Assembly: GCA_029237695.1 (NCBI GenBank)
Contig: CM055279.1
Location: forward strand, 62,531,586-62,595,585
Origin: Conchocele bisecta
Lineage: Eukaryota > Mollusca > Bivalvia > Lucinida > Thyasiridae
Reading direction: 5' to 3'
DNA length: 64,000 nucleotides
How positions within the stretch are numbered: the first letter of the stretch is position 1; each line of letters opens with the position of its first letter. The notes below the pieces were generated by a model. The model made no database searches and had not been told where the DNA came from. It saw only the letters and a program-made list of their open reading frames with translations. The position numbers were made by a program, and so were the translations under genes. Shown here piece by piece: positions 22,051 through 34,149 of this stretch.

Positions 22051-22722
22051 GGTGGGCATGGCTTGGTGTGGGAACAAGACTCCAACTCCTATTGTGGCTT
22101 GCTTCTTTCCTTATTTGTTTTCCATTTCATGTATCACGTAATTGATTGTATAGACCCTATTGCCTGTACATTTGTGTCAATACTATATTTTCGGAAATTT
22201 TAAATTTAATTGCTTTAATGTAATTGCCGTGTATCAGAGGATTCTGAAACCAGAACAACTTATAATCCAGAAAATATAAATTATCACAGAATGTAAACTG
22301 TTCTAAAACTGATGGCAGGAATGTCTTGATTTCGGCATCCTATGATATCTAGTCACATGTAAGGGAGAGGATTTAAATAAGCTTGCTTTCAATCCAATCC
22401 CATTTGTATAGTACTGTATATAGTAACATTGACATTGACAATGAACTTGTAAACAATATGCAAATAAAATATGTTTAAACTAAGTTTTCAAATAACTTTA
22501 TTTTGACTGTAATAAAAAGTAAATATTTTGCATGGTAGCTCGTGGTTTCCAAGAAAACAGGCGCCCAATTACGGGTGTTCTGTTCACGGTGTATTACTTG
22601 TATTAAAGGAGTTGATTACGTGTTTTCTCTCACGGCAAAACACATGCAAATAACTCGCAAGAGTGTAATAAAACATGTAGCATTCGTACACACGGACGGA
22701 CACATAGCTCGCATTCGATAGC
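22051..22722. other. No recognised gene
   Basis: A polyadenylation-like AATAAAATATG occurs near 22463, but no upstream coding sequence supports a gene. Confidence 0.35.
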
Positions 22723-23000
22723 CAGGGGCGTAGCTAGCCAATTTGAATCTGCAGGCCCGGTTGACGACTTTGGTGCGAGTATGCTAGGGGGGTCTGGGGG
22801 CATGCCCCCCCCCCCCCATAACAACAAATCGAAACTAGAAGGTAAATGATGCACTCTGGCACATTTAAAAACACCTTTGTATTGGCAAAAAGTTGCCTAC
22901 TTCCCCCCCCCTCCTATTTTTATTGCATTTTTGGCGTTTTTATTTTTTCCATTTTCTGGAAAATTCTGCAGGCCCGGGCCTTAATGCAGCTACGCGCCTG
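22723..23000. mobile_element. hAT-like MITE 2 (CAGGGGCGTAGCTAGC)
   Basis: The left end is CAGGGGCGTAGCTAGC and the right end is GCAGCTACGCGCCTG. Flanks are ATAGC at 22718-22722 and 23001-23005. GCAGGCCCGG and its inverted relatives occur inside, with a central C-run (about 22805-22818). Non-coding. Confidence 0.8.
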
Positions 23001-23324
23001 ATAGCAGGGGAGGGAGGCTAGACATTTTCAATTTACTATTTATCAGGTACATTTGTTGCGTCCCTTGTAATTATTTTACGCCATTTGCTTATTTATAATT
23101 TTATTTGTCTCACGGAATTTTAGTCTTGCAGAGTTGTGTAGGCCCCAAAGGCTTGTTATTCAAGAAGATTGACCGAATATTTTATCGCACCTAAGGCACG
23201 TATTCTCTTCCTTGAAGCAATCATAGACATAGAATATGCTATGTCTATGTTTGCATGTAAATCGACTTAATCGAGTATACCAAGTTGTACGTATCCACAG
23301 ATGATTAGACAGAGCTCCATATCA

Positions 23325-23567
23325 GGGGGCCGTTTCACTAAACTTCGTACGACTAAAATGTTCGTAAGTGCAAAATTATGATAGTCTATAAATTTCACAT
23401 TAACACTATTTGCTTGTAAACAATTATTGGATTTACATTTATTGATCATAGGCTGCATATGCAGCCTATGCTCAATAAATGTAAATCCATAAATTGTAAT
23501 TTATAGACGGTCTGAAATTTGCACTTACGAACATTTTAGTCGTAAGAAGTTTAGTGAAACGGCCCCC
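23325..23567. repeat. Foldback element GGGGGCCGTTTCACTAAACT, copy 1
   Basis: A 243-bp near-perfect inverted repeat with ends GGGGGCCGTTTCACTAAACT / AGTTTAGTGAAACGGCCCCC and arms containing ACTAAAATGTTCGTAAGTGC. The centre at about 23457 is GCATATGC. A second, partly doubled copy lies at 46885-47408. Confidence 0.85.
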
Positions 23568-23578
23568 AGTTGCGTATT

Positions 23579-23728
23579 CAGGGCCGTAGCCAGAGGTAAA
23601 AATCTACCGAGGAAAATCTTATGAAACTTTTATCCAGTGGGAGCGCGTACCGCGACCCGCATCGTAAACAAAAAAATCGGCAACATTTCTACCGAGGCCA
23701 CTTTCGTCTCAACGTGGCTACGGCCCTT
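23579..23728. mobile_element. Short MITE with CAGGGCCGTAGCCA ends
   Basis: Ends CAGGGCCGTAGCCAGAGG and TGGCTACGGCCCTT are inverted, and ATCTACCGAGG / CTACCGAGGC is repeated inside. No target duplication is visible. It is wedged between two foldback elements. Confidence 0.6.
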
Positions 23729-24038
23729 CAGTAGCCGATTTCACCAACATTGCAAAGTATACTTTTCTAGCAAAGTATACTTTGAGGGAGTAATCATTTA
23801 TTTTTCCTGAAATGCATTATTTCATATAGAACTAACAACTGCATATATTTGATGATTACAAAGTATGCAGAATTATTATACTGAATTTATTACATTATCA
23901 CAGCCAAAATGGCTGTGATAATGTAATAAATTCAGTATAATACAAATTAATAAATGTATTCTTAAATTGAAACTTTCTCCCTCAAAGTATACTTTGCTAG
24001 AAAAGCATACTTTGCAATGTTGGTGAAATAGGCTACTG
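23729..24038. repeat. Two-level palindrome: CAGTAGCC outer arms and a hairpin core
   Basis: Outer arms CAGTAGCCGATTTCACCAAC and complement include CAAAGTATACTTT repeats. At the centre, 23874-23942 is a hairpin with arms of about 32 bp and a 3-bp loop (CAGCCA AAA TGGCTG). Confidence 0.85.
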
Positions 24039-24039
24039 T

Positions 24040-24397
24040 GGTATTGGCGTATTTTACGCAATTATTTTAGCTGAATACGCATTGATTATCAAAAGTGGGG
24101 AGTACAAAATACGCATAGCAATGTGAAAATACGCATTGATTTGCAAATTGAGTAGTGAAAATACTTTTATAAAGTTGAAAATTCACTTTGTTGAGCTGCA
24201 CACAGCAAACAGTTCGCTTTGTGCAGCTCAAATAAAATATTAAGTGTTAATTTATTTGTTTTTATCCTTTGTTTAGCATGTTTAGTAATGAAGAAAATCA
24301 ATAATCCATTTGTAAAAGTAAAATACGCAAATGATTTTGAAATCGGGGGGGGGGGGTATTGTACGTTTTAGATACAAAGCTTATCTGGAGCTCTGAT
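24040..24397 (-). repeat. CAGAGCTCCAGATAAG family member, reverse orientation
   Basis: It contains CTGAATACGCATTGATTATC and ends CTTATCTGGAGCTCTG at about 24397, matching 44250-44891 in reverse. A G-run is present at about 24345-24355. No coding capacity. Confidence 0.55.
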
Positions 24398-24600
24398 TCT
24401 AGCGTGTCTTCGATTATTGTTTGTATATTTGAAACACCTTGCTAAACAATGTTCAAAACAATTCAAATGCGCCCGGGTCTGAAGATTATGTAATTATGAA
24501 AGGTACTTTAGTGTAAGCTGCAATAAAAACGTGTCTCACTAAACTAAATTCGCTTTTTAAAATCAAACACATTCACTTCCTCATCATGCTCATTATCAAT

Positions 24601-24726
24601 AAATATTAGCCGCCATCTTTGAACATATTTCAATCACGTGCACGCAGTGGTTTGGTTGGTTACATTAGCCAACCAAATCACTGCATGTCACGTGATTCAA
24701 TATTTTCAAAGATGGCGGCTATATTT
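24601..24726. repeat. Foldback with GCCGCCATCTTTGA arms
   Basis: Arms AGCCGCCATCTTTGAA...AATCACGTG are inverted to TTCAAAGATGGCGGCT, and TGGTTTGGTTGG meets CCAACCAAATCA at the centre. The arms include the YY1-type core AAGATGGCGGC. Confidence 0.8.
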
Positions 24727-24828
24727 ATCACCTACAAACATATACCACAATTATACCAACAATAATTGACCATCCAAGACACGCTATAATCACCTGTGAT
24801 TGTACCCTTAGGCCTATTGTAGATGCTG

Positions 24829-24919
24829 TAGTTACGAACGGTAACTCTTGCAATTTACTCCCATACCGTCAACTACGGACAGTACAGGAGTAGTTTGCAA
24901 GAGTTACTGTTCGCAACTA
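24829..24919. mobile_element. 91-bp palindromic mini-element with a 9-bp target duplication
   Basis: It begins TAGTTACGAACGGTAACTC and ends with the complement GAGTTACTGTTCGCAACTA. TAGATGCTG flanks both sides exactly (24820-24828 and 24920-24928). A 9-bp duplication is characteristic of Mutator-like insertion, though the small size gives no family proof. Confidence 0.7.
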
Positions 24920-24931
24920 TAGATGCTGTAG

Positions 24932-25506
24932 ACTATTTTGTATATTTGTTCCCCATGTTGACTATTTTATATGCTTGTACACTATCCAACCCACTGTTTA
25001 CATTACCATTTGTATAAATGTTCATGTATACTATTGTAGTATTAAACTGTATGGGTGTAGACAAGAATAGAAACACGTCCATCAGGGAATCTGCCATGAG
25101 TTCTTGACATATCTACATGTACACCAAGTATACGATGTCAAAACATTTTTTTTAAATCCAAAAATGTATATACATGATGATGAACATGATCAAGATGATA
25201 AAACTTTATATTTCTGAAAAGAATACACAAATAGCGGAAAGCCTTTAGGTGTCTATACAATAACGGGCCCACTAAGAGAAAATGATGGCCAGGTATATAT
25301 TTATCCCATCAACTATGTCGCTTCTATACGTGAAAAGCAGGTACGTGTATTTTTTCTCGTTCACGTCTAGTAGATACGTCATTATGTATGACGATACGTC
25401 ATTATGTGAATGACGTAACACGATAATCTTGTCGCTTCAGAAGACAAACTTATGAGGCCACAAATGCATTTTTAGAGACATTTGAACAACTTTGATGTGG
25501 TTAACG
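24932..25506. other. No recognised feature
   Basis: AT-rich. A 15-bp partial duplication (ATACGTCATTATGT) lies at about 25374-25400. No gene is seen. Confidence 0.4.
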
Positions 25507-25660
25507 GGATAAATAGAATATTATTATAGTGTCATGAACGTGAATAAATATCTGTCTCGGCTCGAAATCAGGCTGTGCTCGGCAAGCCTCGCCCATCCTG
25601 ATTTCTCAGCCTCGACAGATATTTATTCACGTTCATGACACTATACTAATATTCTCTATA
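25507..25660. repeat. Hairpin element with ATAAATAGAATATT ends
   Basis: Arms ATAGTGTCATGAACGTGAAT and complement, continuing through AAATATCTGTC / GACAGATATTT and CTCGG, are inverted around about 25585. Outer ends GATAAATAGAATATT and AATATTCTCTATATA match other hairpins in the window. Confidence 0.8.
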
Positions 25661-26242
25661 TACATAAGCATGTAGAGTAAGTGTACATGATTCCGCACAG
25701 GTCACGGAACACACTCATTAACACGACCTTGCCCTTTTTTACCTTCTCATTTTTACGGAAACACATAGCCATTTTTTTGGCGTCAAAAAGTTTGTAACAG
25801 CTTCTTCATCATGTATAACTTTAATATTACTTGACAGATTACTTCAATATTTGGACACTTGATATTAGTGCCCGGATAAACACCACAGCGAGCTTGCACG
25901 GAACAGAGAAAGCGTTGTTGTTGTGTCGTCCTCGTTAGGCATCACGGGGCGGTTGAAAATATGCAAAACTGACAATTTGTATGACCTGGCTGACGGCAGC
26001 GAGTGACTTATACAATTACCGCCTCTCGCAATAATTTAAGGAGGTTCTATCGACAAATATTGAACAATACTCGCAAATGAAGTATACATTTGCAATGTTA
26101 TGGTTAGAGATTAGCAATCCTTTGATATCCAAGATGGCCGCTGTTTTGTAAAATCCTGAATGTATTAATAGGGGCAATATAAATTACAATTACACAACAA
26201 CTCTCGTTTCTTACAGTAGGCGATTGGTCGGGCGAACGCGAC

Positions 26243-26590
26243 GGCGTAAATTAACGGTATAGATTTCTCCTTATAGGAATCACGAATTGCCTGGTTTGAC
26301 CCTCAGGCACGTTTTTATTGTTGGCTCTTGGGAGTTGAATTGGGTTATTGCCCATTTTAAAAGTAAGACTATTACTGATCCTACTGCTTTTTTGCAGGGG
26401 GCCAAGTGATTCTGGTGTGGCGAGGACCTAGCATCAGATCAGAATTATTCTGATTTCAGGGCTGAATATATAGTTTTGTTATTGTAAATATTCAGTTCTG
26501 ATTTTGGGATCCCCATTTGTACATGTACTTGAACGTGTACTTGTACAGGTAATATATGGGATTTACTACTAAACCCATTGGCCCGGCGAA
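26243..26590 (+). mobile_element. GTTAAAC-tail SINE family, body without tail
   Basis: GGCGTAAATTAACGGTA, then CTCCTTATAGGAATCACGA, GAATTGGGTTATTGCCCA, GGGCCAAGTGATTCTGGTG and TTTCAGGGCTGAATATA follow the order found at 63604-64000. The 3' GATAGGCCGTTAAAC tail is absent. The uninterrupted CTTGGGAGTTGAATTGGG here serves as one unfilled comparison site for element B. Confidence 0.75.
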
Positions 26591-27150
26591 CGTGTTGTTC
26601 TTGTGGCTGCATAGTATACTTAGTTTTAAATACAAAATTGCCACTGTCTGCCGTCTCGGAAGAAAACATAAACTGCAATATATCCCAGGCCAAATAATAT
26701 GGAGAATCAATGTGTGTGGCTGTTCTAAATGATAGAAGATGGGAGAAAGCACAGGAATTAATTCTAACTTATTGTTTAATTTTAGGGTAAACCATATTGT
26801 GATGGTGGGATTGTATGGATAACAAAATCTAAGATAGCCATTATCAGCTGTATTGAAAATAATACAGTGTTCTACTGTTACTATTAGGTCTATTGTGACT
26901 AGTTAAGTGCACACTTGTATCCAATCATAGGCATTAATGGCTGTTGATTTATCAATCATGTCTCCAAAATGGTGGCATTATTATATCTTTAAAGGCATAT
27001 ACACTATTAAAAGTGTTATATAATTAATTCATTATGAGTTTTAATGTTACTACACGAGTCCTAATAAGTTAATATATTAATGACGGTAGAAGATGTGTTG
27101 AAAATCGTTCTTTCTTCTGCATATAAGAAGCAGTCATCAACTCATCACTG

Positions 27151-27213
27151 ACTGACCGTGATGCCATGTGTTGTTTGCTAGAACTGACCGTGATGCCATG
27201 TGTTGTTTGCTAG
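27151..27213. repeat. 32-bp tandem duplication
   Basis: CTGACCGTGATGCCATGTGT TGTTTGCTAGA occurs twice back to back. Confidence 0.8.
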
Positions 27214-27346
27214 ACATCGCTCGCAGGTCGTACATAGTATTTATGTAAAATCTATTAGATGACTCTACAAGGGGTCCGAGTCGTTGTCACCGCTACTGAT
27301 ACATTTAGTATGATTATATATCAATATATACATTATTCATGAATCC

Positions 27347-27447
27347 GATGGTGTAAATTAACGGTGGGGTTCCTCCTTATAGGAATCACGATTTGCCTGG
27401 TTTGGCCCTCATGTACATTTTTATCTTTGGCTCTTTTTGTTACCTGG
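27347..27447 (+). mobile_element. SINE, 5' part, interrupted by element B
   Basis: GGTGTAAATTAACGGTGGGG through TTTTTGTTACCTGG matches the beginning of the SINEs at 26243 and 63604. It breaks off after TGG at 27447, and the rest resumes at 42139. Confidence 0.85.
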
Positions 27448-27725
27448 TAGTGGGGCGGTTATGCAACATTTTTGGCTTGAGGTCTGCACTTCAGGAAACA
27501 AGCATGAAACTTTGCACAAGGGTTTTTTGGAGTATGCTGATTCCAAAAATTTCGGGAACCACGACGTCAATCGAACGCTTCCCGCTCAAAAAATCAAAAT
27601 GGCCGCCATAAAATAAATGTTGTCAATAACTTTGGTCTAAGTGCTCCAATTCTCCTGATCTTGATGTCTTTTTCTACGTCTAGGAATCTAATAAGAACCA
27701 CAAAAACATTAATAAACATATGCAT

Positions 27726-28272
27726 GGTAAAATTTGAAAAATGTGACTATAACGCATACCTTTTTTGCATTAACCTATGTATTTATATTTTCACTCGTCC
27801 TAAAATAGCAACAAGTTTCATTGACCACATTGCACAATATGACAACATTGCAAAGCAGTGTGACCCTCAATAACGAAATATTACAGTTAACACAGTGAAA
27901 TCATATCAAGTCTTGTTCAGTCTAGTTCCTTGTTACACTGGCACAGACAGAAGCACAACTTTGTGCGGCGCAGACCAGCCTTCATGCATTTGCACCTCCC
28001 AGAACATGCCTGTTTACATCCACACCTAAGCAGTTACTGGCACCCATTGTCTGCTTCTGGTATATTAGTCCAGTATGGTGTCCATGGTGAATCATCACAC
28101 AGTTTATCCCAACCATGTGAAGAAGGTGGAGGAATCTGAGGATCACCTAAGAGACACTGTTCCCAGGTAAAATTTGAAAAAAGTGACTATAACGCATAAC
28201 TTTTTTGCATAAACCTATGTATTTATATTTTCACTCGTCCTAAATTAGCAACAAGTTTCATTGACCACATTA
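27726..28272. repeat. Tandem duplication in element B (unit 1 and first part of unit 2)
   Basis: Unit 1 is 27726-28165. Unit 2 begins at 28166 (TAAAATTTGAAAAAAGTGAC), runs to 28272, is split by element A, and resumes at 34073-34406. The shared parts are nearly identical, including TTTTCACTCGTCCTAAA and the reversed CXC coding block. Confidence 0.9.
27930..28139 (-). pseudogene. Duplicated C-terminal CXC fragment of the element B protein
   Basis: Read on the minus strand, this block encodes the cysteine-rich tail (CGCKQACSGRCKCMKAGLRC-type spacing) that ends the family protein. A TAA stop sits eight codons before the first CXC cysteines, the same stop as in the second unit (34150-34400), so the mutation predates the duplication. 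Confidence 0.75.
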
Positions 28273-28403
28273 TAGTCGGGACGTTATGGGGTTGAACCTT
28301 GCACTAAGGTACTACTAACGTTTTTTGATGAATTACTGTCCCTGACGATGTACTTATTCGAAATACGTCGAATGACACTTTGTCATCCTTGAGCATTTCT
28401 TAA

Positions 28404-28695
28404 AATTCAAGATGGCGTCCAAGATGGCCGCCATTTTCCTAATAATTCTATATTTGCGGAAAAGACACTATTTTCTTCCGCAAAACGTTCACAATTCATT
28501 TAAACACGGTGCTGAGCTATTTAGAAAAGCAATCAATTCATTTTCCATATATAAATTCAAGATGGCGTCCAAGATGGCCGCCAATTTCGGCAGAATTTCT
28601 TATTTGTAGAAAATATTTTTCTTTTCATATTTTTAGTTCGAAAACGGTGCTGGGCTATTCAAAACAACACTAAATGTATTATTTACCACATATAA
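28404..28695. repeat. Two tandem copies of a 145-150 bp unit in the 3' subterminal region of element A
   Basis: Each copy starts TTCAAGATGGCGTCCAAGAT GGCCGCC and contains ACGGTGCTG.GCTATT. The unit carries doubled YY1-type cores (AAGATGGC). Confidence 0.8.
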
Positions 28696-28839
28696 ATTCA
28701 AGATTGCGTGAAACAATAATGCATCTTGCATGTTCCTGTCAATTAAATGAATACTGAAAAAAAACTGAAACTGAAACTAATTTGCCATGTTCGCTATTAC
28801 TAACCACTTTACACATTACATGATAATCCACTGACTTTA

Positions 28840-31800
28840 TTACTCATCACGACCTTCATCATTTTCGTCGTCGGTGTCGGTCTCTTCTGGTTTGGTGTGT
28901 GGGTTGTTACACATTCCAAGGGAGATACATTTACAGAATGACGTGCATGATAGTGCTGCTCCATGACATGAACATGTATGCCTGGAACAAGCGGTTTGTG
29001 CACTACATCCGCACGCCACAACACGCATCAGTTCTGACGGTACCACATCAGACACGCCAGTACGTGGCGTGGGTATATTGCCAACTATGTCCCACCCAAA
29101 GTCTGATATGTTCACATCGGGTGGTGAGCACTTATCCGATGCTTCCAAAGCATTGTCTGTAAGTGAGCACGCTTCACGTGTTCGTTCAACGCGGAATCGG
29201 TTGGTGGCAGACTCTTAATCTTTGGAGTGGCTATTTTGCTTGTGAATATAGAATGCCGAAGCTGATTCATTGATGATGAAGTGTCTTTGGCTTTGTACAA
29301 CAAGCCCACAAACGTTCCCCCAGCAGCTGTCACTTCATCAAGTGGTGCGTCTGTCTCGCCAAGCAAATCCAGGGAAACATCATGTTTTACCATTGGCGTG
29401 ACCGCAGATGCCTTCCCTTTACCGAACATGTAGCTGACTGTGTCGCATCCTGTAATTGCATGAACGGCTAGCAGTTGAGATGCTTTCGGTCCAAGCTTTG
29501 CAGCCGTGGCATTGATGTCAATCACTCATGCATTCGACTTCTTCATTCAGATTTGAACAAGAGTCTGCCACTTCCAGCAAAATTACACCAACAGTGCAAA
29601 TATATCGGTATCATCTGAGATGACATGAATGTGTTGGCACTGCTGTTCCTGAACGAGAGACTTCACACATCTGATTATGATACAATCAGCTTCTTCGTGC
29701 GTGTACAGTGTCGTGTCTTCCCCGACCATGGTCACATTTGTAGCATTGTTTTCCGCACATATCACTTTTATCAACTCTTTCTTGTTGTGAGAGCTCTTCA
29801 TTATTGTCTCTCTGTTTGGCAAGACCGTCTCTAGAGCGAGATTTACTGTTCGACACACAGTGGAACCAGTTCTTCTAACGCGCTCGTGCGTTTTTATTGA
29901 GCCTTCTATATATCTGTCGAAAACAACAACCACGGCGCATCGCTTTTCTACTGCTCGTGTAAAGTTTTGCACAAGATGTGTAACTGTTCCCGTTTTCGGC
30001 CAGGTGACGTGATACAGCATTTCATTCCCATCTACTACTTCTGCGTCAGGGTCAGTGGTTTCCTCCCCAAAACTCCCCCATGCTAGTCTGTGCAAAAGTT
30101 GGGACTTAGAACTCTTTCGCATGCTTCCAAACTCATCAAATAGAGCTGGGGGAAGAGGTGCAAGCTCGTAACACATCAATGTCTCCAAGGAAATGTCTCG
30201 TCTCTGCTGGGAAATTACAAGTAGTCGTGCGTACAGCTTTTCCATGTCGTATATGGTACTATCTGCAAGTTTCACCCCTTTCTTCATTGGATGGTTTCCA
30301 TCGTTACTACCTTGGAATTAATGACATTGTAAAATCCAGAGGGTAGGTGTGATTTGAAATCGGCTGCCATTGATTCACCAATGGCTACAGCTGAGTGAAC
30401 ATTCACCTTTTTATCGGCAACTTGTCCATTTACGATGTTCACCAGTACGTCCGTGTCATGTTGTTCTAATGGATGGGGGTATTTCGGCAATTCCTGCTGT
30501 ATTTTATGCCGTCAATCTCATCAAGTTTCCTTCTGTGTAGCCCCTCTTCCTTGTGTTTGTCTGTCGTAGGATCGTACTCGTCGTCATCTCGGTCATGAAA
30601 CATGTCATCCATAGCCAGGGACACAGAGTTGCAAATGTGGTAAGAAAGAACCCATCTCGCCACCTGGTCAGGAGAGAGTGTCATTCCAACTAGACCACCC
30701 TTTGCCTTTCCGTACCTAATGTACGTTTGTTCCCCAGACTGGTCTGAGAACACACCATTCCATGCCCCAGACCTATGTCGGCACACATGCCGGCCTTCAT
30801 AAAACATCTCCAATGCTTTATCATCCACCAAATTCATGAATTCCATTAGATGCCATGTGATGTACCTGGCATAATTCCAGTGTCCAGCTGCGAAGAAATA
30901 TGGAAGCATCCTACTCATACAATACATGTGTAGTGCATACTTTCCTTCACGTTCAACCCTAACACACAGATGTGCTAGGATTTTGGGATAGATAAAACAA
31001 TCCACCCAAAGCTGACCTGTTCTTGATGAGCAAGCTGAAGCTAGCATATCATCCATTTCTTCTGTTGTCCTTGCACCAGAGAGAATGTTGCCTTTGAGAA
31101 GTCCCACAACAACCATACGAAATCCTCTCAGAGCCTTAGGCCTTGCTTTACCGAGCATCATGGAGTTAATGCCTTTATATGCGACACTCAATATCTCGGT
31201 CAATCCTGAACCTTTCATCAGGGTTCCAATGCAGCCAAGAAATGACATCAATGTGTGCATTCCACCAGGTCTGACCAACAAATACTTCCACCGTGTCGGG
31301 TTCGCCCATTTTATTTGAATGGCTACTTTGAACAATTGAAGGTCTGCTACCAGGTGTACATACTGCTGCCCATGCGATCTAAACAAATCTTCTATATAAA
31401 CTAAACTGGTGAGTACTGTGTCTGGGTGACTTGGCGGTGAGTCAATCAGTGGGCCATATATGTATTTGGTGGCCTTTGCTACAAATCCATTCTCTCTTGC
31501 CAAATGTGTCATGTGGCCTGACCACTCAACAGGCACAGTATCATCATCATGTGCTGCTATGTTTGTGAGCCAGTCCAAATCCGCTTTGAGTGATGAGCTA
31601 ATATCATCCATTCTCTGTGTCACAACGTTGTATGGAACACCAGAGTGCACATTGACGGCAGGTGGAAGTGGATGTTTAGGACCGTCGTAATGTTGAACAT
31701 CAATGGGCGACAATTCACTGAGCTTTGCGCTGCTCATTTCCGCCAAACTGACCCTTGGTATGACAGGGTGTGATGTGTTGCTATCAGTTTCATTCTCCTT

Positions 31801-33207
31801 ATCACCATCACTGGTAGGCTGTTGCGTGACTTCTACAACCAACGCATGAGTTTCCCTACACCCATTTGGCTATATTCAGATCATAGTTGTCTATCCAGGA
31901 CGCCAACTCTCCACCATCGTCTACATTCACTCATCTAAGTGTATACGGCTGCGAACGTGTGTATATTGCTGCCGACGTACGGAATATTAGAACCTCGTCA
32001 TATGTAACTGTGATCCCAATTTCGTGCAATAAATACACCAGTTCCTTGGATCCGAATCGATGGTGTACTTTCAAGGCCAAGCCCAACGTTGTTTGATTGT
32101 ATGACTTTGTTATGTGAGCTTGGATAGATTGCGCGAGGGTAATAGAGGCTCTACTTACCTTGCCATTAGAAACTAGGCCTGATATCAACGAAAGAAGTGT
32201 GGAGCTTGTGTTTTCTATGGTCTTTGATTGTCTGAACATGCCGATGTCATAGTTTTGTGTTCGCGGCAAATCGCGACATTCGGTAGTGATTTTATCTGTA
32301 AGTTTAGCCATCATAACTTTCTCCTCATTTTCATCCACTTTCTCTAATCGAAGATTACCAGGCAAGTGATCTTTGAAACAGAATAGACTTGCACAACCGC
32401 AAATATCGAGTTTCACCAAACGGTTGCCGAAGTGGTTCTGTAGTTTCGTAATGATCTCCCTGCGACTGAGTGCATCATTTCCATGCTCAACTCATTATAC
32501 CGGTTGTGAAGTTCAACAGATGTCCATATATGACTTGGATCATCATTCATTATCTCCACAAGACGAAGAAAAACTCCATCATTGTCGGAAATTTGGTTGG
32601 CATACATGTTAGATTGTGCCGCCTTAACATTTTTCTCCTGCATAAATAATAGATAACAATCCCTGTGATATTGTGCATCTGCGGCGTGAAGATCGGATGA
32701 TGCGCCAAGGATTCTTATTCTTACATCAGCAGCCTGAGAATCGCCCCTGTCCTCACAAACTTGCAAAATCTTAGATTTCATGCACATCCCTCCGGGAATG
32801 TCTGTAGTACTGCACTGTACTACTTCTCTCCATCTCGATGTGTTCTTTTTGTCGCGTGGCACACATGGACCACCGCAAAATAAACAGTGCCTTCTGAATT
32901 CAAATGATTGCAACTCTGACCGTCTGCGTCTGATAGGAGGTGCGCTGTGACACCGCTCTTCCATGCGACCATGTCTCTTATTAGACCTGCTGATATGCTG
33001 TTTCGAAGTGTATGTAGTTACACACGATTTGTGACATTTTATGTTCAAATCGGGATTGTTCTCAAGTTCATTTTCAAGAGTTAAATGAAGGGTGTCACCC
33101 CGCGACTTACTTGCCGCTATTATTGTCCGTATTCTCTGTGGACCTGACGATATAAGACAACTGTCCCCCTGCGTGCAGTTTGGAAAGATGCATACCGTAG
33201 TAGACAT
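28840..33207 (-). pseudogene. Element A protein: putative transposase/nuclease with CXC tail, about 1,450 codons, frameshifted
   Basis: The start is Met at 33207 (MSTTVCIFPNC). The N-terminal 290 residues hold Cys/His clusters (CIFPNC, CHKSC, CLFCGGPC, YHRDCYLL) that look zinc-binding. The middle (31842-30466) has the AGHWNYARYITWHL motif shared with B, C and D. The C-terminal half (30287-29112) shows FDRYIEGSIKTHERVRRTG, HEEADCIIIRC, SDDTDIFALLV and HAITGCDTVSYMFGKGK. The end is a CXC domain (CGCSAQTACSRHTCSC) and an acidic tail (TDTDDENDEG). The Asp/Glu motifs suggest a PIN/XPG-like metal-dependent nuclease, an inference from pattern only. Frame changes near 32415, 31900, 30480, 30287, 29550 and 29130 break it; no good splice sites explain them. 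Confidence 0.8.
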
Positions 33208-33936
33208 TGTGATAGAAGAATGTGACACAAAAACCCTGAGTAATAATACACTACCGCTTTCGCGGCTTAGTATTGAATATGCCAAGGGATTTATCCTTTG
33301 AACTTTGTACCGTCTGGATACGCACTTGCGGATTTCAAGTTTTGTTTATGTACTTAATACGAATACGTAGTTTATCATACAAAGCAATGCAATATATGTG
33401 TCGATGCAATAACGCATGTCTACATAATAGCGCCAAATGATGTTCATCAGCACAGATTTGACACTGTTATATCGTTGTGATTGTATAGTTGACCTGAACA
33501 ACGCCGTGATTTTATAGTTGACTTGAACAACACTGGGAATTACTAGTAATATTTGAATATAACAACGCTGTGATTTTATGGCTGTATTTTCATAGCATGC
33601 AGTTGTATGGGTACACTACCAGCTGCGTTAATCGTACCATATATGCAAAACGCGAGTAAATCGACACTAGATGTGAATTTAGAGTAGTAGTAGTAGGCCT
33701 ACAGCATTTGTATAATTTGCCGTCCCCGAGCACGGCTCATGCCCATCCAGTTAACTTCTCCGAGTATGATTTCTCAACAATTCATTCATATATATAGTAT
33801 TTAGTGCTTGAGATAAAAGTACAACCAAAGTTATATTCATATAACAGCGATCTAATCTAGTACGTATTTATCGGTAATATAATATGTGTGCATTTTACAA
33901 CAAAAATAAATAATATTTTCAAACGACGATAAAAAA
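33208..33936. other. 5' non-coding region of element A
   Basis: No gene is seen. A roughly 45-bp sequence (TGATTTTATAGTTGACTTGA ACAAC) is repeated about three times at 33475-33585, just upstream of the coding start, and could be a transposase-binding or promoter region. Confidence 0.45.
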
Positions 33937-34149
33937 AAATGCTCAAGGATGACAGCGTGTCATCCGGCGGATTCTGTTTAAGGACATATTAAACTACCGA
34001 AATCCATCAAAAAACGTTAGTAGTACCTTAGTGCAAGGTTGGCGTATGTTTTGGGGTCCCACGTGTCGACTATTACACAATATGACAACATTGCAAAGCA
34101 ATGTGACCCTCAATAACGAGATATTACAGTTAACACATTGAAATCATAT

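Larger units (their letters stand above)
28273..34072 (-). mobile_element. Element A: 5.8-kb DNA transposon (TAGTCG ends, TTA duplication) nested in B
   Basis: The left end TAGTCGGGACGTT and the right end GTCGACTA are followed by matched TIRs of about 130 bp (CTTGCACTAAGGTACTACTA, AACGTTTTTTGATG, GTCATCCTTGAGCATTT), ending at about 28400 and 33937. TTA flanks both sides (28270-28272 and 34073-34075). Unit 1 of the tandem duplication, at 27827-27840 (CCACATTGCACAATATG), is the same site without the insert. One long minus-strand coding region fills the element. Confidence 0.93.

Noticed and set aside
21650..22203. Open frames over the second ACGTTG array
   Set aside because: They follow the repeat and flanking low-complexity sequence; no conserved protein feature.
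28840..33207. Frame breaks in element A read as introns
   Set aside because: Neighbouring frames overlap by a few codons at most breaks and lack GT...AG intervals of sensible size, so frameshift mutations or sequencing indels fit better.
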